A stretch of DNA of 64,000 nucleotides from Streptomyces sp. RB17 (lineage in GTDB: Bacteria; Actinomycetota; Actinomycetes; Streptomycetales; Streptomycetaceae). Both the position numbers and the translations under genes were made by a program. The notes under the pieces were generated by a model. That model worked only from the letters and a program-made list of their open reading frames with translations. It was not told the origin of the DNA and made no database searches. Positions 37,422 to 45,629 of this stretch are shown here, in pieces (the stretch's first letter is position 1; each line of letters opens with the position of its first letter). Where the stretch lies: positions 1,116,001 through 1,180,000 of the forward strand of contig NZ_WEGL01000002.1 of NCBI RefSeq assembly GCF_009604455.1, given 5' to 3'.

Positions 37422-38873
37422 ATGAGCACATCAGCCGAGCCGAGGGTGTCCGGCCTTGAGGTCCGGTCCATCGACTATGTCCCCCTGGACGAGCGGCACG
37501 GCAAGCTCTGGCATCTGGGCCCGCTGTGGTTCATGTCCAACGCCCAGATCGCGACCCTGGCCGTGGGCCTCATCAGCATCACCGGGGGCGGCAACCTGAT
37601 CTGGTCCCTGCTGGCCATCGTCGCCGGCACCGTCATCGGCACCTTCTTCATGGCCTTCCACTCGGCACAGGGACCGCAGCTGGGCCTGCCGCAGATGATC
37701 CAGTCGCGCCCCCAGTTCGGTTACGTCGGCGCCCTCCTGGTGTGGCTCTTCGCGTATGTGCAGTACGCGGGCTTCAACGTCTTCAACAGCATCCTCGCCG
37801 CCGACTCCCTGCACACCACCCTGCACGGCAGTGTCAAACTGTGGGTGGTCGTGGTCACCGTGGTCGCGCTCGTCATCGCGCTGGTGGGTTACGACATCAT
37901 CCACAAGGCCGAGCGGATCCTCACGTACACCTTCCTGGTCGTCTTCGGGATCTTCACCGTCGGCGTCCTCGTCACCCTGCACTATCCGGCGGGCTCCTTC
38001 GACCTCGGCGCCTTCAAGTGGACGCCGTTCCTGGCGCAGTTCGGCGTCGTCGCCGGCTATCAGATCAGCTGGGCCATCTACGTCTCCGACTACTCGCGCT
38101 ATCTCCCGCCGAACGTGACGGTCCGCAAGACCTTCTACTGGACCTACTTCGGCTCCGCGCTGGGCGGCATCTGGCTGATGGTGCTCGGCACGCTGCTCGC
38201 CGCCTGGGCGGGCAAGGACTTCGAGACCATCAAGTCGATCAACGCGGCCGGCGACAAGGTGTTCGACGGCTTCGGCGCGATCGTGCTGCTCTTCGCCGCC
38301 CTGGGCCTGGTGTCCGTCACCGCGCTGAACATGTACGGCGGCTCGCTCACCCTCATCAGCGGCATCGACTCCTTCAAGCGGGTACGACCGACCCTGGCCG
38401 TGCGCCTGCTGACCATCGGCCTGACCGCGGCGCTGTCCCTGGTCGGCGCACTGGCCGCCACCGCGAACTTCCTCGAGAACTTCAACAACTTCCTGCTGCT
38501 CGTGCTCTACCTGTTCATCCCGTGGACCGCCGTGAACCTCATGGACTACTACATCGTGCGCCGCGGCCACTACGCTATCGCGGAGATCTTCAACCCGCGC
38601 GGCATCTACGGCCGTTGGGGCTGGCACGGCATCATCTCCTACCTGGTCGGCTTCGCCGTCATGATCCCGTTCTTCTCCGTCGGCACCCTGTACGTGGGCC
38701 CCGCCGCCAAGGCGCTGGACGGAGCCGACATCTCGCTGTTCATCGGCCTCCCGGTCTCCGCGCTGCTGTACTGGTGGCTGACCCGCTCGATCGACGTGGC
38801 CGCCGAGACCCGCATCGCCCAGGCCGAGGCGCAGGCGCTGGAACAGGCGGCCCACGAGCACCGCGAGCCCTGA
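37422..38873 (+). CDS. NCS1-family cytosine/purine/nucleobase permease
   Basis: Integral membrane symporter of 483 aa with about 12 helices. NCS1 features include WFMSNAQIATLAVGLISITG, QMIQSRPQFGYVGALLVWLF, QYAGFNVFNSILAADSL, and IPWTAVNLMDYYIVRRGHYA. It would import a nucleobase, allantoin, thiamine precursor or similar; the substrate cannot be read. The ATG at 37422 follows GGGAGG. No catabolic genes are adjacent; the next gene is an acetate-type transporter. Confidence 0.93.
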   Translation: MSTSAEPRVSGLEVRSIDYVPLDERHGKLWHLGPLWFMSNAQIATLAVGLISITGGGNLIWSLLAIVAGTVIGTFFMAFHSAQGPQLGLPQMIQSRPQFGYVGALLVWLFAYVQYAGFNVFNSILAADSLHTTLHGSVKLWVVVVTVVALVIALVGYDIIHKAERILTYTFLVVFGIFTVGVLVTLHYPAGSFDLGAFKWTPFLAQFGVVAGYQISWAIYVSDYSRYLPPNVTVRKTFYWTYFGSALGGIWLMVLGTLLAAWAGKDFETIKSINAAGDKVFDGFGAIVLLFAALGLVSVTALNMYGGSLTLISGIDSFKRVRPTLAVRLLTIGLTAALSLVGALAATANFLENFNNFLLLVLYLFIPWTAVNLMDYYIVRRGHYAIAEIFNPRGIYGRWGWHGIISYLVGFAVMIPFFSVGTLYVGPAAKALDGADISLFIGLPVSALLYWWLTRSIDVAAETRIAQAEAQALEQAAHEHREP

Positions 38874-38958
38874 CCGGGGCAGACGCCGGAGCAGCGGCGG
38901 GCGCGGGGCGACCACAAGCGGTCCGAGGCAGACGAACGACCGGAGACACGTCTACCAA

Positions 38959-38984
38959 TTACGACAAATGGGTACTTTTCGTAA
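38959..38984. promoter_or_regulatory. Inverted repeat upstream of the acetate-type transporter
   Basis: TTACGA at 38959-38964 and TCGTAA at 38979-38984 are exact reverse complements separated by 14 nt, in an unusually AT-rich patch 40-65 nt before the ATG. It is a candidate regulator site; the short arms make this tentative. Confidence 0.4.
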
Positions 38985-39023
38985 GGGTAGGCACAGGCGA
39001 CTCCGGTCGAAGGGATGCCGGTC

Positions 39024-39689
39024 ATGAACGAGGACACGAGGAGCCTTCATCCCGAGCAGCCACCTGCGGTGGGCCCGCGCCCGGAGGCACGGGGCGATCC
39101 GGCCCCGCTGGGCCTGGCCGGTTTCGCCCTGACCACGTTGATGCTCTCGATCGTCAACACCGATCTGCTGAAGGAGGCCGGCGCCATCGTGCCGGTACTG
39201 GGGCTGGCCGCGTTCTATGGCGGCGTCGCCCAGTTCGCGGCGGGCCTGTTCGAGTTCCGCCGCGGCAATACCTTCGGCGCGACGACGTTCTGCTCGTACG
39301 GCGCCTTCTGGCTGTCCTACTGGTGGATCGCGCCGCGCCTGGCGTTCGCCGGCAACACGCACAACGCGCTCGGTCTGTTCCTGCTCGGGTGGGCGATCTT
39401 CACCGCCTTCATGGCCGTGGCCGCGCTGCGGGTCAACCTCGGTGTGCTGGCGATGCTCGCCCTGCTCACGCTCACCTACCTCTTCCTGGCCATCGGTGCC
39501 TTCCAGACCGGCCCGCAGCCGCACGCCATGACCCAGGTGGGCGGATGGTTCGGCATCCTCACCGGGCTCGCCGCCTGGTACACGGCGGCGGCGACCATGA
39601 TCAACGACACTCACCGCCGCACCCTGCTGCCCGTGGGCGAGCGCCGGCCCGGTGTGGCCCGACCGGCAGGGGACGAGCGGCCCGCCTGA
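39024..39689 (+). CDS. GPR1/FUN34/YaaH (SatP-like) acetate/succinate transporter
   Basis: Integral membrane protein of 221 aa with six helices. The family signature appears as DPAPLGLAGFALTTLMLSI near the start (classically NPAPLGL), followed by FYGGVAQFAAGLFEFRRGNT and FGATTFCSYGAFWLSYW. It probably carries acetate or other short carboxylates. ATG 39024 is preferred over ATG 39015 because GAAGGGA then sits at the correct distance. Confidence 0.93.
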   Translation: MNEDTRSLHPEQPPAVGPRPEARGDPAPLGLAGFALTTLMLSIVNTDLLKEAGAIVPVLGLAAFYGGVAQFAAGLFEFRRGNTFGATTFCSYGAFWLSYWWIAPRLAFAGNTHNALGLFLLGWAIFTAFMAVAALRVNLGVLAMLALLTLTYLFLAIGAFQTGPQPHAMTQVGGWFGILTGLAAWYTAAATMINDTHRRTLLPVGERRPGVARPAGDERPA

Positions 39690-39867
39690 CGCCCCCGCGG
39701 GACGGCAGCGGGTCCGCTTCGGCGGCACCCCGCTCGGGCCGAGGCGCATCCGCCCGACCTGCTGCCGGCCGCTCCCTCGATGGTCGGGCACGCTCCACAC
39801 CCTGCCCGACCGCCTCACCGGAGTCCCGGCTCCGGCCGCCACCCACCCGGCCGGGACAATCCTCGTC

Positions 39868-40605
39868 ATGAACGACGACATGGCTGACGCCCGGAGCCGA
39901 CTGGCCAGGATCGAGCGGCTGCTGGAGAGCGGAGAACGCGAACTGGTCCCCGCCTGGCGCCGCGCGACCCGCGGTGAGCCACGCTGGACGGTGACGGCGG
40001 TGATCCTGGCGGCCGTCGCCCTGCAGCTGACCCTGCCGCACCGGCTCATCCTCCTGCGCACGGTCTGGGCTCTTCCCGCGCTGGAGTTGCTGCTGCTGGC
40101 CGGACTGATCGCGGGCAATCCTCGGCGCGTGGAGCCCCGTACCCGCCTGCTGCGGTACCTGGGCCTGGCCCTGACCGGCATCATCAGCCTGGCCAACGGC
40201 TGGGCTGCGGTCCGGCTCGTGGGCGACCTGGTGAACGGCAAAGGCGGCGACAATGCCGTCCCCCTCCTGCTGACCGGTGGTGTCATCTGGGTGACGAACG
40301 TCATCGTGTTCGCCCTGTGGTACTGGGAGTCGGACCGGGGCGGCCCCATGGCCCGGGTCCGGGGACAGCACCAGTTCCCCGACTTCCTCTTCGTGCAGAT
40401 GCAGAGCCCGGAGCTGGCCCCGCCGGACTGGGAACCGGCGTTCCTGGACTACCTCTACCTCTCCTTCACCAACGCCACCGCCTTCAGCCCGACCGACGTC
40501 ATGCCGCTGTCCCGCTGGTCGAAGATGCTGATGATGCTGCAGTCGTCGGTGTCCCTGGTGACCGTGGTCCTCGTGGTCGCCCGGGCGGTCAATATCCTGA
40601 AGTAG
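39868..40605 (+). CDS. Channel-like membrane protein without a selectivity filter
   Basis: Protein of 245 aa. A basic/acidic N-terminal helix (RLARIERLLESGERELVPAW) precedes about five transmembrane segments. The C-terminal hairpin, YLYLSFTNATAFSPTDVMPL followed by SRWSKMLMMLQSSVSLVTVV, has the layout of a two-helix potassium-channel pore (pore loop after YLSFT), but the T(V/I)GYG filter is replaced by NATAFSPTDV. It belongs to a family of unknown function seen in Streptomyces, by recollection. GACAAT (39855-39860) is 7 nt before the ATG; no Shine-Dalgarno. Confidence 0.75.
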   Translation: MNDDMADARSRLARIERLLESGERELVPAWRRATRGEPRWTVTAVILAAVALQLTLPHRLILLRTVWALPALELLLLAGLIAGNPRRVEPRTRLLRYLGLALTGIISLANGWAAVRLVGDLVNGKGGDNAVPLLLTGGVIWVTNVIVFALWYWESDRGGPMARVRGQHQFPDFLFVQMQSPELAPPDWEPAFLDYLYLSFTNATAFSPTDVMPLSRWSKMLMMLQSSVSLVTVVLVVARAVNILK

Positions 40606-40639
40606 CCGGAACGCACGCGCAGTCGATACGACGCCCCGG

Positions 40640-41200
40640 CCGGCGCGGGCCCACCAGGCCAAGCAGCCGCCGCAGCCGGCAGGGGCGGCCTGGAGCCCCC
40701 GGTCGCGGCGATGGCCAGGAAGCCGAGTGCGAAGGCGGCCGGCAGCGCGTGCAGGCCCAGCTCTCCGAGGGGCGACGGGTCCGCGGTGCCGGTGTGCGCC
40801 GGGCCGTACCGACGACGGCGACCGAGAGAGCGAGCCGGTCCAGCAGCATCGTGCCGAACACCTCCCCGTCGAGGGCGACCCGCGCCGTGCCGGAAGCCGT
40901 CGACGGCGGGGCCGCGGTCTCCCGGCCGTCCCGAGCGACGCGGAGCGTCCCGCCTCGTGCCGTGCGGCCGAGTCCCCGGTGCGTACTCGGCCAGGTCCGC
41001 CGACGCCCGGTCGAGCGCCGGGGGATCCACCCGGCGGCGCATCAGCGCGTCGTGGCACGCGACAACGCGGATCGCGCCGTCGGCATGCGTGTCCAGCCCC
41101 GAGAGCCGTCCGGCCAGGGCCTCATGACACAGGGACAGACGGCCGTCGGTGCGCCGACCGGCGATTGATCGGGGCGAGATGCACGACGGCGATCTCGCGC
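40640..41200 (-). pseudogene. Unidentified decayed gene
   Basis: The minus strand between the channel-like gene and the ECF41 operon carries coding-like pieces in alternating frames. They are LSLCHEALAGRLSGLDTHAD with ALMRRRVDPPALDRASADLA and EYAPG, then GTLRVARDGRETAAPPSTAS with VALDGEVFGTMLLDRLALSV, then GTADPSPLGELGLHALPAAF with ALGFLAIAATGG. Two frameshifts separate them. I cannot assign a family. The stretch also contains the ECF41-type promoter at its right edge. Confidence 0.45.
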
Positions 41201-41201
41201 A

Positions 41202-41228
41202 TGTCACAGACGGCCGGGCTGTCTCGTC
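41202..41228 (+). promoter_or_regulatory. ECF41-type promoter of the sigJ operon
   Basis: TGTCACA at 41202-41208, a 16-nt spacer, then CGTC at 41225-41228. This is the published ECF41 target consensus (TGTCACA-N16-CGTC), and ECF41 genes usually have it before their own operon. Transcription would start near 41235, leaving a short leader with the AGGAAGG ribosome binding site of the first gene. Confidence 0.85.
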
Positions 41229-41270
41229 TCAGATCCCGGAGAACGACTTGGGATCAGGAAGGTGATGGTC

Positions 41271-42203
41271 ATGCGGGTGTTCGTGGCGGGCGGGACCGGC
41301 GTGCTCGGGCGACGGCTGGTGCCCCAGCTCGTGGCCCGGGGCCACCAGGTGACGGCCACGACGACGAGCGCGGCCAAGCTCGGACAGGCCGAGAGACTGG
41401 GCGCGAAAGCCGTCGTCATGGACGGACTGGACGCGGTGTCCGTCGGAGAGGCGGTGGCGGCCGCCCGGCCGGACGTGATCGTGCACCAGATGACCGGGAT
41501 CAGCCTCGCGCACGCGGGCAAACCCGATCTGAAGCACTTCGACCGATGGTCCGCGCCCACCATCCGGCTGCGCACCGAGGGAACCGACCACCTGCTGGCG
41601 GCGGCCGAGGCGACCGGCGTACCGCACGTCGTCGCGCAGGGCTACGCCAACTGGAACGGAATCCGCGAGGGCGGATGGGTGAAGACCGAGGAGGACCCCC
41701 TGGACCTGCACGAGGGGACGCCCGCGTACGCGGCGATGTCCGCGCTGCGTCACGTCGAGGACGCGGTCGGCAGAGCCGGCGGCGCGATCCTGCGCTACGG
41801 CGGGTTCTACGGGCCCGGCGCCACCGACGACCAGCTCGAACTCGTCCGCAAGCGGCAGTTCCCCCTGGTCGGGGACGGCACCGGGTACGCCTCGTGGGTG
41901 CATCTCGACGACGCCGCGAGCGCCACCGTCCTCGCCGTGGAGCAGCAGGCGAGGGGCGCCTTCAACATCGTCGACGACGAACCCGCCCCCGAGAGCGCAT
42001 GGCTGCCCCATCTGGCGGCCTGCGCGGGCGCCAAGCCGCCGAGGAGGGTGCCGAAGTGGCTGGCCCGGCTGCTGGCCGGGGAGGTCGTGGTGACGATGAT
42101 GACCGAGGGCCGTGGCTTCTCCAACGCCAAGGCCAAGCGCGAGCTCGGCTGGCAGCTGCGCCATCCCTCGTGGCGCCAGGGCTTCAAGGAGGGGCTGGCG
42201 TGA
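41271..42203 (+). CDS. NAD-dependent epimerase/oxidoreductase of the ECF41 operon
   Basis: Extended SDR-type protein of 310 aa. The Rossmann motif is MRVFVAGGTGVLGRRLVPQL, and FNIVDDEPAPESAWLPHLAA is a typical C-terminal stretch. Epimerases, oxidoreductases or carboxymuconolactone decarboxylases are the standard partners of ECF41 sigma factors. ATG 41271 is chosen because AGGAAGG lies 8 nt upstream. The stop overlaps the sigma factor start by 4 nt (GTGA). Its substrate is unknown. Confidence 0.9.
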   Translation: MRVFVAGGTGVLGRRLVPQLVARGHQVTATTTSAAKLGQAERLGAKAVVMDGLDAVSVGEAVAAARPDVIVHQMTGISLAHAGKPDLKHFDRWSAPTIRLRTEGTDHLLAAAEATGVPHVVAQGYANWNGIREGGWVKTEEDPLDLHEGTPAYAAMSALRHVEDAVGRAGGAILRYGGFYGPGATDDQLELVRKRQFPLVGDGTGYASWVHLDDAASATVLAVEQQARGAFNIVDDEPAPESAWLPHLAACAGAKPPRRVPKWLARLLAGEVVVTMMTEGRGFSNAKAKRELGWQLRHPSWRQGFKEGLA

Positions 42204-43192
42204 GCCGGGTCGAGGAGTTCGAGGAAGTGCGGCCGCTGCTGTTCTCGATCGCGTACCGCATCCTGGGCAGCGTGGCCGAGGCCGAGGACGCGGTCCAGGA
42301 GACCTGGCTGCGCTACGACCTCTCCCCGACCCGGCCGACGTCGACCAGGGCGTTTCTCTCCGCCACGGTCACCCGCCTCTCGATCGACGTGCTGCGCTCG
42401 GCCCGCGTGCGGCGCGAGGAGTACGTCGGACCGTGGTTCCCCGAGCCACTGCTCACCGACCCCTACCAGGACCCCGAGCACGCGGCGGAACTGGCCGACT
42501 CGCTGTCCATGGCCTGCCTGCTCCTGCTGGAGCGGCTCAGCCCGCTCGAACGAGCCGTCTTCGTCCTGCGGGAGGTGTTCGCCTTCGGCTTCCCCGACAT
42601 CGCCGCCGCCGTGGGACGCTCCGAGGCGGCCTGCCGCCAGCTCGCCGTACGCGCGCGCCGCCACATGGACGCCGGCCGGCCCCGCTTCGAGGCCGACCGG
42701 AAGGAACGCGAGGAACTCGCGGGACGGTTCTTCGACGCCTTGAAGGAGGGTGACGTCGACGGGCTGCGGCAACTCCTCGCCGACGACGTCCAGATGGCCG
42801 CGGACAGCGGCGGCAAGGCCCCGCGGTGGGCCGGGGGGATCCACGGCGTCGACCAGATGTGCCAGATGCTCGACCAGCTCCTCCTGCCGTTCCTCCGTAT
42901 CGGCGGAGTGATGGAGCCACGTCAGGTCAACGGCCGGCCGGGCGCGGTCTTTCGCGATCGCGACGGCAGAGTCGTCAACATCTGGACCCTCGACGTCCTC
43001 GGCGGGCGTATCCAGACGATCCGCACGGTCAGCAATCCCGACAAGCTCGGCCACATGGGCCCGGTCGCGGATGCCTGGGCCCTGCTGCACGAAGCACAGC
43101 GGGCTCGCCTGGACATGGCGGGTCAGGAACCGGCAGACCCTGCCGCCACACGCAAGTTCGTACCGGAAGCAGAACAGGAGAATCGGACGTGA
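42200..43192 (+). CDS. sigJ: ECF41 family RNA polymerase sigma factor (SigJ-like)
   Basis: Sigma factor of 330 aa. Sigma-2 (about 10-75) and sigma-4 (about 105-160, FAFGFPDIAAAVGRSEAACR) are followed by a SnoaL-like domain (about 170-285) that acts as a built-in regulator in ECF41 proteins. The three group motifs are visible: WFPEP at 79-83 (usually WLPEP), DSGGK at 202-206 (usually DGGGK) and NPDKL at 279-283. No anti-sigma gene is present, as expected. It overlaps the epimerase and the FMN reductase genes by 4 nt each and should activate its own upstream promoter. Confidence 0.95.
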   Translation: MSRVEEFEEVRPLLFSIAYRILGSVAEAEDAVQETWLRYDLSPTRPTSTRAFLSATVTRLSIDVLRSARVRREEYVGPWFPEPLLTDPYQDPEHAAELADSLSMACLLLLERLSPLERAVFVLREVFAFGFPDIAAAVGRSEAACRQLAVRARRHMDAGRPRFEADRKEREELAGRFFDALKEGDVDGLRQLLADDVQMAADSGGKAPRWAGGIHGVDQMCQMLDQLLLPFLRIGGVMEPRQVNGRPGAVFRDRDGRVVNIWTLDVLGGRIQTIRTVSNPDKLGHMGPVADAWALLHEAQRARLDMAGQEPADPAATRKFVPEAEQENRT

Positions 43193-43770
43193 TCAGGATC
43201 GGCATCATCATCGGCAGCACCCGCCCCGGCCGGAAGGGCGACCGGGTGGCCGCGTGGGTACGGGACCTCGCCGCCGAACACGCGGGCGACGCGGCCGACT
43301 TCGAGGTCGTGGACCTGAAGGACTACGCGCTTCCGCTGCTCGACGAGGCGGTCCCGGCACGCGTGGCGCCGGGCGGACGACCGCACACCAGGCGTTGGGC
43401 CGAGCGGATCGGCTCGTACGACGCCTTCATCGTCGTCACACCCGAATACAACACGGCCCCTCCGGCCTCCCTGACCAACGCCATCGACTACCTCCACGAG
43501 GAGTGGGGCGGCAAGCCGGTCGGCTACGTGGGCTACGGCGTCTTCGGCGCGGTGATGGCGGTGCAGAAGCTGCGCGCCCAGGCGGGCGTGCTGCGCATGG
43601 CGGACATCGGACCGCAGGTGGCGCTGTCGCTGCGCGAGGACTTCGTGAGCTTCACCGACTTCCGTCCGCAGGAGCTGCATGTGCCCGAGGTGCACGGCCT
43701 GGTCGACGAACTGCTGACCTGGGCCGAGGCACTCGCCCCGCTCCGGGCGGCGGCTCCCGCCACCGCCTGA
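43189..43770 (+). CDS. NADPH-dependent FMN reductase (flavodoxin-like)
   Basis: Protein of 193 aa with a flavodoxin-like fold: GIIIGSTRPGRKGDRVAAWV (phosphate loop for FMN) and FIVVTPEYNTAPPASLTNAI (PEYN motif). It would reduce FMN or quinones with NADPH. The GTG start overlaps the sigma factor stop (GTGA), making it the third gene of the ECF41 operon; it could supply reduced flavin to the stress response controlled by the sigma factor, which is inference. Confidence 0.92.
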   Translation: MIRIGIIIGSTRPGRKGDRVAAWVRDLAAEHAGDAADFEVVDLKDYALPLLDEAVPARVAPGGRPHTRRWAERIGSYDAFIVVTPEYNTAPPASLTNAIDYLHEEWGGKPVGYVGYGVFGAVMAVQKLRAQAGVLRMADIGPQVALSLREDFVSFTDFRPQELHVPEVHGLVDELLTWAEALAPLRAAAPATA

Positions 43771-43813
43771 ATGGGTGAAGCCGGGCCCGCCCCCCATGCT
43801 CCTTGGTGCCGGA

Positions 43814-44161
43814 TCAGTCGAGGAGACGGAGCAGAACGGCGGCCTCCGCGCGGAGCTGCGACGCCCGGCCGGCCTGCACGGGGGCCGTGAACTGCGCTGC
43901 GAGCGTGAGCCGTTCGTCGGCTTCGGCTCGCACGATGTCGGTGATGTGCTGCTCGGTGAGCTCCCGCCGGGCAGCCTCGGTGGCGCCGACACCGACCGGC
44001 ACCTGCTCGATCGCCGAGCCGCGCAGCTCGGCCGAGCTCACCGGCACCGCCTCGGCGTTGTCCACCGCGGCAAGGGTGGAACGCAGGGCGCTCACCGCGA
44101 CCTTGTCGCGGGCACGCATCGCTTCTCGCAGGGCTTGACGCATGTGAAGGCGCAGAGACAT
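43814..44161 (-). CDS. GatB/YqeY domain protein, short form
   Basis: Protein of 115 aa starting MSLRLHMRQALREAMRARDK with VSALRSTLAAVDNAEAVPV, typical of YqeY proteins related to the tRNA-amidotransferase GatB tail; the role is unknown. It is shorter than the usual 150 aa. ATG 44161 is chosen because TAGGGT on the minus strand (44169-44174) lies 7 nt upstream, a leaderless pattern, and the longer frame is Pro/Arg-rich noise. Confidence 0.85.
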   Translation of the reverse strand: MSLRLHMRQALREAMRARDKVAVSALRSTLAAVDNAEAVPVSSAELRGSAIEQVPVGVGATEAARRELTEQHITDIVRAEADERLTLAAQFTAPVQAGRASQLRAEAAVLLRLLD

Positions 44162-44222
44162 GCCGGTGACCCTATGGTCCGTCCATGGGAGCCTCAACGG
44201 AATATCCGGCGCGTCTCCGGGG

Positions 44223-45038
44223 TCAGGCGTTGGGATCGAAGGGGATGCCCGAGGGCATGGAGTGCGCCAGCGCGTACGCGAAGTCGCTGTCCCTGATCTT
44301 GATGGTGGCCGCGCCGAAGTCGGCACTCATCAGCTTGTCCCGGAAACCGGCCGGGTAGCCGTTCCAGCCCACCAGACGCGGGTAGAACCAGCCGCCGGTC
44401 ACGTTCTCCGGCGGCTCGTCGTTGCTGTTGGCGAAGCGGAAGTCGTGGGTGGACAGGCCGTCCTTGTGGTAGACGATCTTCGGGTGGGTGCCGTCGAAGC
44501 GGACCGAGGAGCGGGCGGCCACCTGGTAGCCGGTGTGCTGGGACACCGAGACGTACTGGACCTCGTTGGTGTTGATCCACACGACGACGTGTTCCCAGTC
44601 GTGGGTGTGCCCGATGGCCGCCGGACCGTAGGTCGCCTGGTCCTTCTCGAAGTAGCTGGCGTACATGACGGCGCACCAGCCGTTGTTGCACTTCTCGCGT
44701 GAGTAGGTGTTCGCGTTGGCGAGTTGGGCGTAGTCGTGGCAGTGGCCGTTGACGTCGCCGCCGAGTTTCAGACCCGGGTTGATGGTGCCGTCGGCGCCGA
44801 TGGCGGCGGTGGCGTAGCAGCCGTCGCCGTCGTAGTCGTAGGCGGGGGAGAAGGTCTGCTCCAGTCCGTCGGCGTTCTGCGGCAGCAGCTGCAGGACGTT
44901 GGCGTCGGCGCGGCCCGGGAGGGACAGCACGAGGGCCAGCGCGGCGAGGGCGCCGACCGGGGCGGACCGTCGCAGGCGTCGCGAACGGTTGACACCGGAC
45001 GTCTTGGTGCCGGCGGCTTGGGAAGGGGACTCGGCCAT
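44223..45038 (-). CDS. Secreted NPP1/NLP-like (necrosis-inducing) protein
   Basis: Secreted protein of 271 aa. A signal sequence with several Arg residues (SRRLRRSAPVGALAALALVL) ends at GRADA. The mature part matches NLP proteins, with the heptapeptide GHTHDWE at 143-149 (consensus GHRHDWE), which binds the metal needed for membrane damage, and the DGDGCYATAAIGADG start. In plant pathogens such proteins kill dicot cells by binding sphingolipids; in soil streptomycetes the role is unclear. A strong housekeeping promoter lies about 50 nt upstream. Confidence 0.9.
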   Translation of the reverse strand: MAESPSQAAGTKTSGVNRSRRLRRSAPVGALAALALVLSLPGRADANVLQLLPQNADGLEQTFSPAYDYDGDGCYATAAIGADGTINPGLKLGGDVNGHCHDYAQLANANTYSREKCNNGWCAVMYASYFEKDQATYGPAAIGHTHDWEHVVVWINTNEVQYVSVSQHTGYQVAARSSVRFDGTHPKIVYHKDGLSTHDFRFANSNDEPPENVTGGWFYPRLVGWNGYPAGFRDKLMSADFGAATIKIRDSDFAYALAHSMPSGIPFDPNA

Positions 45039-45094
45039 GAGTTGGGGGCGCCTTTCACGTGGGGGAGGGGGTGGCGCGCCGCTGAGACGACGTG

Positions 45095-45124
45095 AACCTA
45101 AAGGAGCTGACCTACTTTCGTCAA
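45095..45124 (-). promoter_or_regulatory. Housekeeping-type promoter of the NLP gene
   Basis: On the minus strand TTGACG (45124-45119) and TAGGTT (45100-45095) are separated by 18 nt, matching the HrdB consensus TTGACN/TANNNT. Transcription would start near 45088, giving a leader of about 50 nt. Confidence 0.65.
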
Positions 45125-45380
45125 GGAGTGAAGTAAGGGGAGAGGTACGGCAGTTGGCGCTGCGTTCCAGCCCTCGGCGCAGGCGGAGGAGTCCCGACAG
45201 CGGATGCTCGCCCGCGCATCCGAACCGTCCTGAGGGGACAAGGTCGTCACCAGAAACACGGTGACCGGGATCCACCGGGGCGAGTGCCGGGGGATGCCGC
45301 CGACCGGCAGGTCCGTCAGGGCGTGGTCGACGTCCTCTCACAGATGTGCCGGCCGGGGGCCGTCTCGTGAGGCCCCTTCG

Positions 45381-45592
45381 CTACCGCCCCAGGACGGCCA
45401 CACCGTCGATCTCGATGCGCACGTCGTCACGCACGGGTTGCGTGACGACGGTCGTCCGGGCCGGAAACTGCGGGCAGTCCGCGAAGGACTCGCGGTACAC
45501 CCTGTTGACGGTCGGGCTTGGGACAGGGGCGGCTCGGTGCCGTCGGGGAAGCGGACGAACGGGGCCTCGTCGGTGCGGATGCCTTCGATCAT
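45381..45592 (-). pseudogene. RidA/YjgF family protein, decayed
   Basis: The minus strand starts MIEGIRTDEAPFVRFPDGTE then leaves frame; a second frame continues VYRESFADCPQFPARTTVVT and DDVRIEIDGVAVLGR to a stop at 45381. These are the start and end of a reactive-intermediate deaminase (RidA). Only about 70 residues remain of the usual 130, so a central deletion and a frameshift have destroyed it. The bases between 45125 and 45380 show no gene. Confidence 0.65.
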
Positions 45593-45629
45593 GCGGGCAT
45601 GATGAGGTAGGACCGGCGTCGCCCCGCGG

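Noticed and set aside
45249..45380. Possible small gene between the NLP promoter and the RidA relic
   Set aside because: Frames are short, Arg/Ser-rich and lack a ribosome binding site.
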